Made by a program: the position numbers and the translations under genes. From NCBI GenBank assembly GCA_902544525.1, contig CACCCN010000003.1:62001-126000 (forward strand): DNA of 64,000 nt, written 5' to 3'. Origin of the DNA: an uncultured Pelagibacteraceae bacterium (GTDB taxonomy: Bacteria > Pseudomonadota > Alphaproteobacteria > Pelagibacterales > AG-422-B15). The notes under the pieces are model-generated. The model ran no database searches. It was not told the DNA's origin and worked only from the letters and a program-made list of their open reading frames with translations. Below, piece after piece: positions 39,571 through 48,914 of this stretch (the first letter of the stretch is position 1; the number at the start of each line of letters is the position of its first letter).

Positions 39571-40419
39571 TTAAATCCAAATAGCTTCAGGAGGCATTGA
39601 CATTAAAATTGCATCAATATTGCCACCAGTTTCTAAGCCAAATTTTGTGCCTCGATCATATAATAAGTTAAACTCTGCATATCTACCACGTTTTATTTTC
39701 TGTTTAATTTTATCATTATTTGTCCATTTTTTTTTTAGATTTTCATTAATAATATTTGGCACAATATCTATAAAACATTTTCCGGTATCTTTAACAAAAG
39801 CAAAGTCCTTTTGAAAATTATTAGAATTTAAACGATCAAAAAAAATTCCTCCATCTCCACGAGTTTCATTTCTATGTGGCAGGTAAAAATACGCATCACA
39901 TTCTTTTGAAAATTTATTATAGAATTTCTTGTTATGTAGATCACACATTTTTTTGATGTTACTATGAAACTTTTTTTTATTTTTTAGATTTTTAAATGTT
40001 GGTGTCATGTCCATTCCGCCTCCAAACCAACTTTCTTCAGTTACAATGTAACGTGTATTAAAATGAAACGATGGAATAAAAGGCGAGTTCATATGTGCCA
40101 CAACTGAAATACCACTTGCCCAGAACTTACCAGATGCTCCTGAGCCAGGTATTTGATTTTTAAATTTCTTGTTAAATTTTCCATGAACTGTCGAAATATT
40201 TACACCAACTTTCTCAAAAATATTTCCATGCATAAGACCCATGGTTCCACCGCCATTATCTTGCGATTCACGAGATGCTCTTTTCCAACTTTTGAATTTA
40301 AACTTATTCTTTTTGCCTGAATTAATATTTTTATTCTCTATGCTTAAGAAAGCTTCAATAGTTTCATGTCGAAGTTTCTCAAACCACTCTTGTGAAGCTT
40401 TTTTTTGTTGGATTGTCAT
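39571..40419 (-). CDS. hemF: Oxygen-dependent coproporphyrinogen III oxidase
   Basis: A 282-aa HemF that makes protoporphyrinogen IX using molecular oxygen. Signature blocks: NGGGTMGLMHGNIFEKVGVN near residue 55, HFNTRYIVTEESWFGGGMDM near 117, RNETRGDGGIFFDRLN near 178 and the C-terminal GRYAEFNLLYDRGTKFGLET. An oxygen-requiring enzyme matches the aerobic respiratory genes nearby. Its ATG overlaps the trmL stop by four bases. Confidence 0.96.
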   Translation of the reverse strand: MTIQQKKASQEWFEKLRHETIEAFLSIENKNINSGKKNKFKFKSWKRASRESQDNGGGTMGLMHGNIFEKVGVNISTVHGKFNKKFKNQIPGSGASGKFWASGISVVAHMNSPFIPSFHFNTRYIVTEESWFGGGMDMTPTFKNLKNKKKFHSNIKKMCDLHNKKFYNKFSKECDAYFYLPHRNETRGDGGIFFDRLNSNNFQKDFAFVKDTGKCFIDIVPNIINENLKKKWTNNDKIKQKIKRGRYAEFNLLYDRGTKFGLETGGNIDAILMSMPPEAIWI

Positions 40420-40859
40420 TTTTCAAACTGCCTTCTTGATTCCGCGATAACAATACCTGCAGAAACTGCCACATTTAGTGATCTGGAATTTTCACTCATT
40501 GGAATTGTAATCACTTCATGCACACTATTAAATACTTTATCTGGAACGCCAGCACTCTCACGCCCTACCAGTAAAAAGTCATCTTTTTTAAAATCAAACT
40601 TAGTATAGTTAACCTTCCCTTTGGTAGATAGAAGGATTATTCTCTTATCTTTGTTGTTTTCTAAAAATAGTTCCCACGAATCATGTTCAGTAAGCGAGAC
40701 AGATTCAACATAGTCCAAGGCAGCTTGCTTTATATTTTTTTCATTGAATATGTATCCGGTCGGGTGGATTATATCTAAACCCACGTCAAAACAAGCGCAT
40801 ATTCTAATCATGGCACCAGTATTTTGCGGAATATCGGGTTGAAATAAAGCTAATCTCAT
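40416..40859 (-). CDS. trmL: tRNA (cytidine/uridine-34 2'-O)-methyltransferase
   Basis: A 147-aa minimal SPOUT methyltransferase that modifies the wobble position of tRNA-Leu isoacceptors. LFQPDIPQNTGAMIRICACF near residues 5-24 opens it, FLLVGRESAGVPDKVFN near 90 gives the knot, and PMSENSRSLNVAVSAGIVIA closes it. Length and motifs are typical of TrmL. It is divergent from petA across a 134-base region with regulatory-looking elements. Confidence 0.94.
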   Translation of the reverse strand: MRLALFQPDIPQNTGAMIRICACFDVGLDIIHPTGYIFNEKNIKQAALDYVESVSLTEHDSWELFLENNKDKRIILLSTKGKVNYTKFDFKKDDFLLVGRESAGVPDKVFNSVHEVITIPMSENSRSLNVAVSAGIVIAESRRQFEK

Positions 40860-40898
40860 TTTTTTATTAGTAATAATTTATTGAGCTCGGTCGTACAT

Positions 40899-40918
40899 AC
40901 TATGCGTCATAGTGACAC
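40899..40918. promoter_or_regulatory. Candidate operator upstream of petABC (RegA/ActR-like, plus palindrome)
   Basis: Two overlapping patterns occur. A perfect 6-3-6 palindrome ACTATG-CGT-CATAGT covers 40899-40913. GCGTC-N5-GACAC covers 40904-40918 and differs by one base from the GCGNC-N5-GNCGC layout of the dyad before coxB, with identical spacing. It lies about 30 bases before a possible -35. A shared redox regulator for bc1 and oxidase is inferred, not shown. Confidence 0.38.
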
Positions 40919-40946
40919 AAGATTTATCAAATAGTCTAATTTATTT

Positions 40947-40975
40947 TTGTAGAAAATCCCTAATTAACGTATATA
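40947..40975 (+). promoter_or_regulatory. Low-confidence petA promoter
   Basis: TTGTAG (40947-40952) and TATATA (40970-40975) with a 17-base spacer lie just upstream of petA (ATG 40994). The -35 match is poor (three of six), so this rests mainly on spacing and position. Confidence 0.28.
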
Positions 40976-40993
40976 TAAACTGTATATATCACA

Positions 40994-41527
40994 ATGGGTA
41001 CAGACAAAAATAGAAGTTCAGAAGAAACAAAAGTCACCAGAAGAGATTTTCTGTATTTGACTACTGGTAGCTTTACAGCTGTTGGTGTAGGTGCGGTGGC
41101 ATGGCCATTTATTGTTCAAATGAATCCTGATGCATCTGTTAAAGCTTTAGCCTCAACAGAAGTGGATTTATCGCCAATTATGCCAGGCCAAAGTATTTCT
41201 ATATTATGGAGAGGTAAACCAGTTTTCATAAGAAGGAGAACTCCAGAAGAAATAACTGAAGCCCAAGCAGTAAAAGAGGCTGATCTGCCAGATCCTGAGA
41301 CAGATGAAGCAAGGGTTCAAAAGCCAGAATGGCTAGTAATGGTTGGAGTTTGTACGCATCTTGGCTGTATTCCGTTAGGCAATAAGGGTGAATACAATGG
41401 GTGGTTTTGCCCTTGTCATGGATCACATTATGATACATCAGGAAGAATTAGAAAAGGACCAGCACCCAAAAATCTAGAAGTACCAAAATACGTTTTTTTA
41501 GACGATAACACTATAAAAATTGGATAG
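40994..41527 (+). CDS. petA: Ubiquinol-cytochrome c reductase Rieske iron-sulfur subunit
   Basis: The 177-aa Rieske protein of the bc1 complex. A Tat-type twin-arginine signal ([11 protein letters not shown]) and one membrane helix start the protein. The 2Fe-2S ligands are in CTHLGCIP near residue 119 and CPCHGSHYD near 139, and the [12 protein letters not shown] tail is standard. It oxidises ubiquinol at the Qo site and moves electrons to cytochrome c1. It is the first gene of petABC, with a six-base spacer before petB. Confidence 0.97.
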   Translation: MGTDKNRSSEETKVTRRDFLYLTTGSFTAVGVGAVAWPFIVQMNPDASVKALASTEVDLSPIMPGQSISILWRGKPVFIRRRTPEEITEAQAVKEADLPDPETDEARVQKPEWLVMVGVCTHLGCIPLGNKGEYNGWFCPCHGSHYDTSGRIRKGPAPKNLEVPKYVFLDDNTIKIG

Positions 41528-41533
41528 GAATTT

Positions 41534-42781
41534 ATGAGCGATAATTATGAGCCACAATCGGCAGTAGGAAAATGGATAGATAAAAGATTACCTCTAATCT
41601 CATTATTTAGTGGTCACTTAATGCAGTTTCCAACTCCAAAAAACTTAAATTACTGGTGGACATTTGGTGGAATTTTAACTTTTTGTTTAATTACTCAAAT
41701 TTTAACAGGCCTAGTTCTAGCAATGCATTACGTTGCTGATGCTAATTTAGCTTTTGCAAGTGTTGAGCATATTATGCGTGACGTAAACTATGGTTGGCTT
41801 CTGAGATATATGCATGCCACAGGTGCTTCCATGTTTTTTATTGCTGTGTACATTCATATGGCAAGATCACTTTTTTATGGTTCTTATAAAGAGCCACGTG
41901 AATTAATTTGGATCATTGGTGTATTCATATTTCTGTTAATGGTTGCTACAGCGTTCATGGGTTATGTGTTGCCATGGGGACAAATGAGCTTTTGGGGTGC
42001 AACTGTGATTACAAATTTATTTAGTGCAGTTCCATTTTTTGGAGAGGCTATAACTAATTGGTTATGGGGAGATTATTCAGTTGGAAGTGCACTATTAACT
42101 AGATTCTTTACTCTTCATTACTTAATGCCATTCCTTATTTTTGGTTTAGTCATCTTACATATATGGGCATTACATGTTCCTGGTAACAATAATCCAGAGG
42201 GTATTGACGTTATTAAAGGTCAAGATACTGTTCCATTTCACCCGCATTATGTCGTGAAAGATGTATTTGCTTTGGTTGTATTTATGATCGTATTTGCTGG
42301 ATTTGTTTTTTTCAGTCCTAATATTTTAGGGCATAGTGATAACTATATTCAGGCAAATGCACTGCAAACTCCTGAGCATATTGTTCCTGAATGGTATTTT
42401 TTACCTTTCTATGCAGTCTTGCGAGCTATACCTGATAAGCTTGGTGGTGTTATTGCCATGGTTTCTGCGATAGCTATCTTAGCGTTCATTCCTTGGCTTG
42501 ATCATTCTAAAGTTAGATCAGCTAAATACAGACCTCTCTATAAGCAGTTCTATTGGCTTTTAATTTTTGATTTTATTCTATTGGGATATTTAGGTGCTCA
42601 ACCAGCCACTGGTATATATTTAATACTTGGAAGACTTGCCACTCTTTATTACTTCCTTCATTTTCTTTTAGTGATGCCATTAGTTGGTTACATTGAAAAA
42701 CCAAAACCACTTCCAAAAAGTATCTCGGAACCAGTATTGTCAAATGAGGAACAGCAGGCTAAGGCAAATTTAGCTACGTAA
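41534..42781 (+). CDS. petB: Cytochrome b subunit of the bc1 complex
   Basis: A 415-aa full-length cytochrome b (not split), with eight helices. The first heme His pairs are in [20 protein letters not shown] near residues 92-111 and [20 protein letters not shown] near 195-215. [15 protein letters not shown] near 150 and the Qo-site [10 protein letters not shown] motif near 289 (variant of PEWY) are intact. It binds bL and bH hemes and quinone. Confidence 0.97.
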   Translation: MSDNYEPQSAVGKWIDKRLPLISLFSGHLMQFPTPKNLNYWWTFGGILTFCLITQILTGLVLAMHYVADANLAFASVEHIMRDVNYGWLLRYMHATGASMFFIAVYIHMARSLFYGSYKEPRELIWIIGVFIFLLMVATAFMGYVLPWGQMSFWGATVITNLFSAVPFFGEAITNWLWGDYSVGSALLTRFFTLHYLMPFLIFGLVILHIWALHVPGNNNPEGIDVIKGQDTVPFHPHYVVKDVFALVVFMIVFAGFVFFSPNILGHSDNYIQANALQTPEHIVPEWYFLPFYAVLRAIPDKLGGVIAMVSAIAILAFIPWLDHSKVRSAKYRPLYKQFYWLLIFDFILLGYLGAQPATGIYLILGRLATLYYFLHFLLVMPLVGYIEKPKPLPKSISEPVLSNEEQQAKANLAT

Positions 42782-42786
42782 TAATT

Positions 42787-43551
42787 ATGTATAAATTTTC
42801 TCTTGTCTTTGTATTTTTATTTACGAGCCTCGTCTTTGCCGCAGGTGAGATGAAAGCACCTATGGAACCTGACTGGACTTTTCAAGGACCACTTGGAAAA
42901 TTTGATAGAGCTGAGCTACAACGAGGTTATCAAGTTTATACCGAAGTTTGTTCAAGTTGTCATTCAATGAACCTACTTAGTTATAGAAATTTAGTTCAAG
43001 CCGGTGGGCCAGAATTTTCTGAAGAACAAGCTAAAGCAATGGCTGCCATGTTTGAGGTTGAGACTGGACCTAACTCGGACGGTGAGATGTTTATGCGACC
43101 TGCAATTCTCTCTGATCGTTTTGTAAGCCCATGGAAGAATGAGCAAGAGGGTAGAGTAGCAAATGGTGGAGCTTATCCACCAGATTTATCAGTAATGGTA
43201 AAGGCTAGATCAGGTGGTGCAGATTACGTATATTCGTTAATACTTGGATATAAAGATGAAGTGCCTGAAGGAGTCACACTTGATGATGGTGTATATTATA
43301 ATATCTATGCAAAAAACCAAAAAATTGCCATGCCGCAAGTTCTATACGAAGATGGTGTTGAATATACCGATGGTACCGCAGCAACTGAAGTTCAAATGGC
43401 AAAAGACGTAACAGCTTTTCTAGCTTGGTCAGCAGAACCTAAACTTGAGGAGAGAAAACGAATTGGTTTTAAGGTTATTATTTATTTAATTATTCTATCC
43501 TTCTTATTATATTTTACTAATAAGAGAATTTGGAGAGATACTTCACATTAA
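42787..43551 (+). CDS. petC: Cytochrome c1 subunit of the bc1 complex
   Basis: A 254-aa cytochrome c1: cleavable signal (about residues 1-18, ending VFAAG), heme c attachment CSSCH near residue 57, ANGGAYPPDLSVMVKAR near 138, the Met-ligand region IAMPQVL near 179, and a C-terminal membrane anchor (FKVIIYLIILSFLLYFT). It transfers electrons from Rieske to soluble or membrane cytochrome c. It ends the petABC operon. The following 150 bases are AT-rich with no clear terminator stem. Confidence 0.97.
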   Translation: MYKFSLVFVFLFTSLVFAAGEMKAPMEPDWTFQGPLGKFDRAELQRGYQVYTEVCSSCHSMNLLSYRNLVQAGGPEFSEEQAKAMAAMFEVETGPNSDGEMFMRPAILSDRFVSPWKNEQEGRVANGGAYPPDLSVMVKARSGGADYVYSLILGYKDEVPEGVTLDDGVYYNIYAKNQKIAMPQVLYEDGVEYTDGTAATEVQMAKDVTAFLAWSAEPKLEERKRIGFKVIIYLIILSFLLYFTNKRIWRDTSH

Positions 43552-43701
43552 TTTTTTTTATTTTTATAATTAAGTTTCAGTATTTTATGTTATTTAATTA
43601 ATAAATTAGATTTAGTTTGTATTATCCACAATTTCTAATCCTTAATCTCGATCTAAACCTTTCTTTGTAGTAATATTTATTCAAATTATTGGAGAAATAT
43701 T

Positions 43702-44991
43702 ATGTTAGAAAACTTATTTAAATTAAGTGACAACAAAACCTCGGCTAAAACAGAAATGCTTGCAGGTTTAGCAACCTTCTTAACCATGGCATATATAATA
43801 GTCGTTAATCCAGCTATCCTATCGACTGAAGGAACAGGAATGGATTTTGGTGGTGTTTTTGTCGCTACAATAATCGCAGCTGTTGTCGGCTGTTTGATTA
43901 TGGGCTTATGGGCAAATTGGCCTATTGGTCTAGCACCTGGTATGGGCCTGAATGCATTTTTTGCTTTTGGTGTTGTGTTTGGAATGGGATATACCTATCA
44001 ACAGGCATTAGCTGCGGTATTCATCGCTGGACTTGCATTTTTAATACTCTCAGTAACACCTGCTAGGAAGTGGATAATTAATAGTATTCCAAAAAGTATG
44101 AAATTTGGCGTTGGAGCTGGTATAGGACTTTTCCTAGCAATCATTGGCCTAAAAAACGCCGGTGTAGTAGTCGACAATCCAGCTACTTTGGTAAGCTTGG
44201 GAGACGTAAGTTCAATGCCGGTAATGCTCGCAGCAGTTGGTTTTGCGATTATGGCAATACTTGATAAAAGAGGAATTCCTGGTTCAATAATTATAGGAAT
44301 ACTAGCTGTTAGTCTAATTGCATGGATAACTGGCGTTAGTGCTATTGATGGTGTTGTTGGATCAATTCCACCAGCAGTTCATGCCTTTTCAATGGACTTC
44401 AGTCTTATTGCTACATCAGGTTTTATAGGCGTAGCTTTTGCCTTCTTGTTTGTTGATTTTTTTGATACCGCGGGAACATTAACCTCAGTAGCTAACCTAA
44501 CTGGAAAAGTAGACAGCGATGGTAATGTAGATGGTATTGGTAGAGCGGTCTTGGCTGACTCTGTAGCTACTACAGTAGGCGCTTTAGCTGGTACATCAAA
44601 TACTACTTCGTATATTGAATCTGGTGCTGGAATTAAAGAAGGTGGTAAGACAGGATTGACAGCAGTTACTGTGGCTGTTCTTTTTGCTATTTGTTTATTC
44701 TTAGCTCCACTTGCTCAAAGTATACCTGCTTTTGCAACTGCTCCGGCTTTGGTTTTTGTTGCTACATTTTTCTTAAAAAATTTAAGAGATATTGAGTGGG
44801 ATGATGTTAGTGAATATGCGCCTGCAGTACTAGCGGCTGTATTAATGCCACTTACATTTAGTATTGCTCATGGTATTGCTCTTGGTTTCATAGCTTATGT
44901 AGTTATTAAAGCTTTAAGTGGAAGAGCCAGTGATCTTAACGCAGGATCTATAGTAATTGGCGCGCTTTCGTTTCTTTACTATATCGTCTAA
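43702..44991 (+). CDS. AzgA-type hypoxanthine/guanine/adenine permease (NCS2)
   Basis: A 429-aa inner-membrane transporter of the AzgA/PbuG branch. TEMLAGLATFLTMAYIIVVN opens it near residue 17, APGMGLNAFFAFGVVFGMGY near 76 is a family signature, and VDFFDTAGTLTSVANLTG near 252 and GTSNTTSYIESGAGIKEGG near 293 are the substrate-site blocks. It probably imports purine bases by proton symport. A TTGGAGAA ribosome site precedes the ATG. It converges on gpt, whose product converts guanine/xanthine to nucleotides, so the pair suggests purine salvage. Confidence 0.93.
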   Translation: MLENLFKLSDNKTSAKTEMLAGLATFLTMAYIIVVNPAILSTEGTGMDFGGVFVATIIAAVVGCLIMGLWANWPIGLAPGMGLNAFFAFGVVFGMGYTYQQALAAVFIAGLAFLILSVTPARKWIINSIPKSMKFGVGAGIGLFLAIIGLKNAGVVVDNPATLVSLGDVSSMPVMLAAVGFAIMAILDKRGIPGSIIIGILAVSLIAWITGVSAIDGVVGSIPPAVHAFSMDFSLIATSGFIGVAFAFLFVDFFDTAGTLTSVANLTGKVDSDGNVDGIGRAVLADSVATTVGALAGTSNTTSYIESGAGIKEGGKTGLTAVTVAVLFAICLFLAPLAQSIPAFATAPALVFVATFFLKNLRDIEWDDVSEYAPAVLAAVLMPLTFSIAHGIALGFIAYVVIKALSGRASDLNAGSIVIGALSFLYYIV

Positions 44992-45007
44992 TAAATAAAA
45001 TAAAATT

Positions 45008-45043
45008 ACCCCTTCTATTTGCAAAGATAGGGGGGTATTTTTT
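45008..45043 (+). terminator. Intrinsic terminator after the purine permease gene
   Basis: Stem ACCCC..CTAT (45008-45018) pairs with ATAG..GGGGT (45027-45036) around a TTGCAAAG loop, followed by TATTTTTTATT. The stem is interrupted by one wobble/bulge. It lies 17 bases after the permease stop and before the convergent gpt. It is the only convincing intrinsic terminator noticed in the window. Confidence 0.75.
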
Positions 45044-45067
45044 ATTCACCCATATAGGCAGTATTGA

Positions 45068-45514
45068 TCAGTGATTATTTTTATCTTCTTCATCCCAGGG
45101 AAAAACAGGCCAAGTGTCTTGAGTAATTGCTTCAACATAAGTTCCTGCTAAAGGCAGACCCCTAGGTTTTGCATAAATTACTGCAAGGTGCATGTTAGGC
45201 ATATACTCTTTTAATGCCTTAGCGGTACCACCTTGATCTACAATATCATCTATCACTAAAACAACTTCATCAGTTTTTGGTGCACGGTGAACAATTGCCT
45301 TATCTACTTGACGGTGAATATAGCTTTGGATTGAGACGATATCAACATCTTGTATCCCAAGGGTATAGGCAACGACTGAAGCGGGGACAAACCCGCCTCT
45401 AGAAACAACTACCATTTTATCAAAATTAACATTTTTTTCTTTTAAAAGATGTGCAAGCTTGACAGCTTTATCATGCATCTCTTCATAAGTAGGAAAAATA
45501 AGTTTATGTTCCAT
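45068..45514 (-). CDS. gpt: Xanthine-guanine phosphoribosyltransferase
   Basis: A 148-aa type I phosphoribosyltransferase. The PRPP loop VLVIDDIVDQGGTAKAL is near residues 85-101, VVVSRGGFVPASVVAY near 35 is the diphosphate-binding loop, and the WPVFPWDEE tail is typical of Gpt. It turns guanine or xanthine plus PRPP into GMP or XMP. prs, which makes PRPP, is on the same strand four genes upstream. Confidence 0.9.
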   Translation of the reverse strand: MEHKLIFPTYEEMHDKAVKLAHLLKEKNVNFDKMVVVSRGGFVPASVVAYTLGIQDVDIVSIQSYIHRQVDKAIVHRAPKTDEVVLVIDDIVDQGGTAKALKEYMPNMHLAVIYAKPRGLPLAGTYVEAITQDTWPVFPWDEEDKNNH

Positions 45515-45520
45515 AGTTCT

Positions 45521-46612
45521 TTAATTGTTAAATAAAAAGTGCATTACGTCACCATCTTGTACTTTATACTCTTTGCCTTCACTTCTGAGTTTACCTAATT
45601 CTCTAGCCTTACTCTCTCCATTACATTCTACAAAGTCATTATAAGACACTGTTTCAGCCCTTATAAACCCTTTTTTAAAGTCTGTATGAATTTTACCAGC
45701 AGCATCTGGAGCTAATGTGTCTACTTTTATTGTCCAAGCGCGTGCTTCTTCTGGTCCAGCCGTAAAATATGTTACTAAATTAAGTATTGAGTAGCCACTA
45801 TTAATTATTTTATTTAAACCTGAGTCCTCAAGGCTAAGAGAAGATAAAAACTCTGATTGTTCTGACTCATCTAATTGCGATATTTGTGACTCTATTTCTG
45901 CTGAAATAATAATGATATTACCATCATCAACCTTTTCAGTTAATTCACTACTTAAATTATTACCCGTTGTAATAGAACCTTCGTCTACATTACATACATA
46001 TATTATTGGTTTGATTGAAATAAGATTAAATTCTTTAGTTTCGTTCTCTATTTCATCGATGTCAATTATAGAGCGAGCAGGCTTACCTTTGCTAAGATGG
46101 TTTAAAATTTTTCGTGCAGTATCAATTTTTTTTCCTGCATCTTTGTCACCTTTTTTTTGAAGTTTTTCTAAGTTTACTATTAACTTTTCAACCATTTCTA
46201 AATCAGCAAGAATTAATTCAGTATTAATTGTCTCGACATCATCTATGGGATTAATTTTATTATTTACATGGGTAATATTTTCGTCTTCAAAACACCTAAC
46301 AACATGTATAATGGCATCTACTTCGCGAATATGTGATAAGAATTTATTCCCTAACCCTTCACCCTTAGAAGCACCTTTTACTAGTCCAGCAATATCAAAA
46401 AACGTTAATGGTGCAGGAATAATCTTTTTAGAATTAGCAATTTTTGCTAGCTTATAAATTCTATCATCTGGAACAGCAACAGTTCCTTCGTTTGGCTCAA
46501 TTGTACAAAAAGGGTAGTTAGCAGCCTCAGCAGATATTTTTTTGGTTAAAGCATTAAAGAGGGTAGATTTACCCACATTTGGAAGGCCAACGATTCCACA
46601 TTTAAATCCCAT
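45521..46612 (-). CDS. ychF: Redox-responsive ATPase YchF (Obg-like)
   Basis: A 363-aa OLA1/YchF P-loop protein that prefers ATP over GTP and binds ribosomes. The G1 motif GLPNVGKSTLFNALT is at residues 8-22, the G3 region FFDIAGLVKGASKGEGLGNK near 68, the G4-equivalent IYVCNVDE near 203, and the TGS domain with FTAGPEEARAWTI near 277 and KGFIRAETVSYNDF near 316. It shares one base with the end of pth in a conserved pth-ychF pair. Confidence 0.97.
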   Translation of the reverse strand: MGFKCGIVGLPNVGKSTLFNALTKKISAEAANYPFCTIEPNEGTVAVPDDRIYKLAKIANSKKIIPAPLTFFDIAGLVKGASKGEGLGNKFLSHIREVDAIIHVVRCFEDENITHVNNKINPIDDVETINTELILADLEMVEKLIVNLEKLQKKGDKDAGKKIDTARKILNHLSKGKPARSIIDIDEIENETKEFNLISIKPIIYVCNVDEGSITTGNNLSSELTEKVDDGNIIIISAEIESQISQLDESEQSEFLSSLSLEDSGLNKIINSGYSILNLVTYFTAGPEEARAWTIKVDTLAPDAAGKIHTDFKKGFIRAETVSYNDFVECNGESKARELGKLRSEGKEYKVQDGDVMHFLFNN

Positions 46613-47175
46613 TATGTAATCTTTATTTTGTTTAAGAACGAAGAATGCTCTTGATTAACTAAATATTCTAAATTGTCTGAAATGTTTATACATAACTGTT
46701 GCATGATTTCTATTTCTTTTTTTTTAAAATCATTTAGTACGTATCTTAATACTTTTTCCTTATCACCAGGATGACCAATGCCAATTCTAACTCTAAAATA
46801 GTTCTTACTAATTCGTTTATCTATTGATTTAAGTCCATTATGCCCAGCGGCACTCCCAGCAAATTTAATTCTTACTTTACCAAAATCTAAATCTAAATCA
46901 TCATGTATTACGTAAATATTTTCTGCTTTAAATTTATAAAATGAAATAAGTTTACTGACTGCAACTCCACTATCATTCATGTAGTCATTAGATTTAAATG
47001 CCACAATCTTTTTTTTATTGATTTTATCTACCCATAATTGTCCACCATATTTATTTTTTGGATCTGGAGTCGCAAAAGTTTTAATTATTTCATCGAGTAC
47101 CAAATACCCAATATTATGTCTAGTTTTAGAGTATTTTTCCCCTGGATTACCAAGGCCAATTATTGAAAACATCAA
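46612..47175 (-). CDS. pth: Peptidyl-tRNA hydrolase
   Basis: A 187-aa Pth that frees tRNAs from dropped-off peptidyl-tRNA. GLGNPGEKYSKTRHNIGYLV holds the catalytic His20 and Asn10. FKSNDYMNDSGVAVSKL near residue 54, IHDDLDLDFGKVRIK near 89 (Asp93 region) and SAAGHNGLKSIDK near 107 complete the site. It follows rplY after 53 bases in the prs-rplY-pth-ychF cluster. Confidence 0.96.
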   Translation of the reverse strand: MMFSIIGLGNPGEKYSKTRHNIGYLVLDEIIKTFATPDPKNKYGGQLWVDKINKKKIVAFKSNDYMNDSGVAVSKLISFYKFKAENIYVIHDDLDLDFGKVRIKFAGSAAGHNGLKSIDKRISKNYFRVRIGIGHPGDKEKVLRYVLNDFKKKEIEIMQQLCINISDNLEYLVNQEHSSFLNKIKIT

Positions 47176-47228
47176 TTAATTATAAGTAAGATAGTGGTTA
47201 AAAAGAAGTAATTTATTTTTTAAAGAAG

Positions 47229-47906
47229 TTAATCTTTCTTCTCTTCAGATGACTCTACATCTTTAGATTCAGCGCTTTCTGCAGAGTCTCCTTCAACAGC
47301 TTCACCTTCAGCAGGGGCTTCAGTCTCAGGCTCTTTAACAACAGTAGGCGCAGCTACTGTACCAATAGTAAAATCACGATCAGTAATAGTTGGAACAGTT
47401 CCCTCAGGCAATTTAGTTGATGAAATGTGAATAGCGTCACCTATTTCTAAACCATCAAGATCAAATACTATTTCTTCTGGTATATTATTCGCGGGACAAC
47501 TAACCTGAATAGTTCTTCTGACAATATTTAATACACCTCCACGTTTTAATCCTGGCGATAGCTCATGATTTATAAATGTTGCAGGTATATCTAGTACAAC
47601 TTTTGAGTCAGCCCCAAGTCTCAAGAAATCTATATGTACAGGTAAATCAGATAGGGGGTGAAATTGAACATCTCTTGGTATTGCTAAACTTTCTTTTCCG
47701 TTAATATTAAGAGAGTATATTTTAGTTAAAAATCCCCCAGCTTTCAGTTCTTTTTGAACTTTAATACTTTCTACACTTATTGATAACGGGTCCTCGTTGA
47801 GGCCATACACTACAGATGGTATCCTTCCAGAAGCGAGCACTTTTTTTGATGCAGATTTTCCGGTAGATTCTCTGAGTTGAATATCTAATGTATTTTCTTT
47901 AGCCAT
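47229..47906 (-). CDS. rplY: 50S ribosomal protein L25, long (Ctc/TL5) form
   Basis: A 225-aa L25/Ctc protein that binds 5S rRNA. The N-terminal L25 domain includes RESTGKSASKKVLASGRIPS and VYGLNEDPLSI; the Ctc C-terminal domain includes FHPLSDLPVHIDFLRLG near residue 80 and ISCPANNIPEEIVFDLDGL-like text near 133. A very acidic, low-complexity tail rich in E, S and A follows (about 195-225). The tail length varies freely in the family. Confidence 0.95.
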   Translation of the reverse strand: MAKENTLDIQLRESTGKSASKKVLASGRIPSVVYGLNEDPLSISVESIKVQKELKAGGFLTKIYSLNINGKESLAIPRDVQFHPLSDLPVHIDFLRLGADSKVVLDIPATFINHELSPGLKRGGVLNIVRRTIQVSCPANNIPEEIVFDLDGLEIGDAIHISSTKLPEGTVPTITDRDFTIGTVAAPTVVKEPETEAPAEGEAVEGDSAESAESKDVESSEEKKD

Positions 47907-47961
47907 AATTTATGTAAGTGAGGTATTAAATCAAAATCTTTAAGATGGCAAGGGTATTAAA

Positions 47962-48897
47962 TTAAAACTCAAACAGACTAGAAACTGAGCTTTCCTCAGA
48001 AATTCGCTTGATTGCCTCACCTAGCAATGGAGCAATTGAAAGTATCTTTAATTTAGCACTTTCTGAAGTTCTAGAGCCTATATTGATAGAGTTTGTAACT
48101 ACAAGTTCAGTAAGTCCAGATTTTTCGACTTTCTTAAGTGCTTCACCAGTAAGTACACCGTGAGTTATATATGCAGCAACTGATCTAGCTCCTACTTCTA
48201 TCAGTTTATCTGCTGCATTACAGATAGTTCCTGCTGAATCAATAATATCATCTAAAATAATACAATCTTTTCCATTCACTTCACCCACAATATTCATAAT
48301 TTCACTTTCACCGGGCTTTGGTCTTCTTTTATCTATAATTGCAATTGAAGCACCCAATTTGTTTGCAATACCTCGCGTTCTAACAACACCACCAACATCA
48401 GGTGACACGGCAACTAAGTTGTCTGTTTCAAACTTCTTATTTATTTCTTTCGCAAATACTGGGCCAGCAAAAAGATTGTCTGTTGGAATATCAAAAAAAC
48501 CTTGAATTTGCTCAGCATGTAAATCAATAGTCAAAACTCTATCAGCCCCAGCGGTAGTAATAAGGTTTGCAACTAATTTTGCAGAAATAGGGGTTCTTGG
48601 GCCAGCCTTACGATCTTGTCTAGCATATCCATAGTATGGCATGACTGCAGTAATTCTTTTAGCAGACGCTCTTTTGAGGGCGTCAATGGTTACCAAAAGT
48701 TCTACGAGATTATCATTAGCTGGGTAAGAGGTTGAACAAATAACAAACACATCCTCACCTCTTATATTTTCTTTTATCTCAACAAATACTTCATCATCAG
48801 CAAAACGCTTAATTGCTGCATTGGCTAGAGGTATATTAATATAATCAGCAACTTCCTTTGCTAAAGGTATATTGCTGGTTCCAGTAATAATTTTCAT
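47962..48897 (-). CDS. prs: Ribose-phosphate pyrophosphokinase (PRPP synthetase)
   Basis: A 311-aa class I PRPP synthetase forming PRPP from ribose 5-phosphate and [23 protein letters not shown] near residue 89 is the flexible-loop/ATP region, [20 protein letters not shown] near 126 binds Mg-ATP, and [19 protein letters not shown] near 214 is the PRPP-binding loop. PRPP feeds gpt and nucleotide synthesis. It follows pgeF by 17 bases. Confidence 0.97.
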   Translation of the reverse strand: MKIITGTSNIPLAKEVADYINIPLANAAIKRFADDEVFVEIKENIRGEDVFVICSTSYPANDNLVELLVTIDALKRASAKRITAVMPYYGYARQDRKAGPRTPISAKLVANLITTAGADRVLTIDLHAEQIQGFFDIPTDNLFAGPVFAKEINKKFETDNLVAVSPDVGGVVRTRGIANKLGASIAIIDKRRPKPGESEIMNIVGEVNGKDCIILDDIIDSAGTICNAADKLIEVGARSVAAYITHGVLTGEALKKVEKSGLTELVVTNSINIGSRTSESAKLKILSIAPLLGEAIKRISEESSVSSLFEF

Positions 48898-48914
48898 ATA
48901 CAGAAGCTGATTTA

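Noticed and set aside
43552..43701. Possible purine riboswitch before the AzgA-type permease
   Set aside because: The 150-base AT-rich leader lacks the conserved loop and junction bases of purine or known xanthine riboswitches, and no stable stem was seen.
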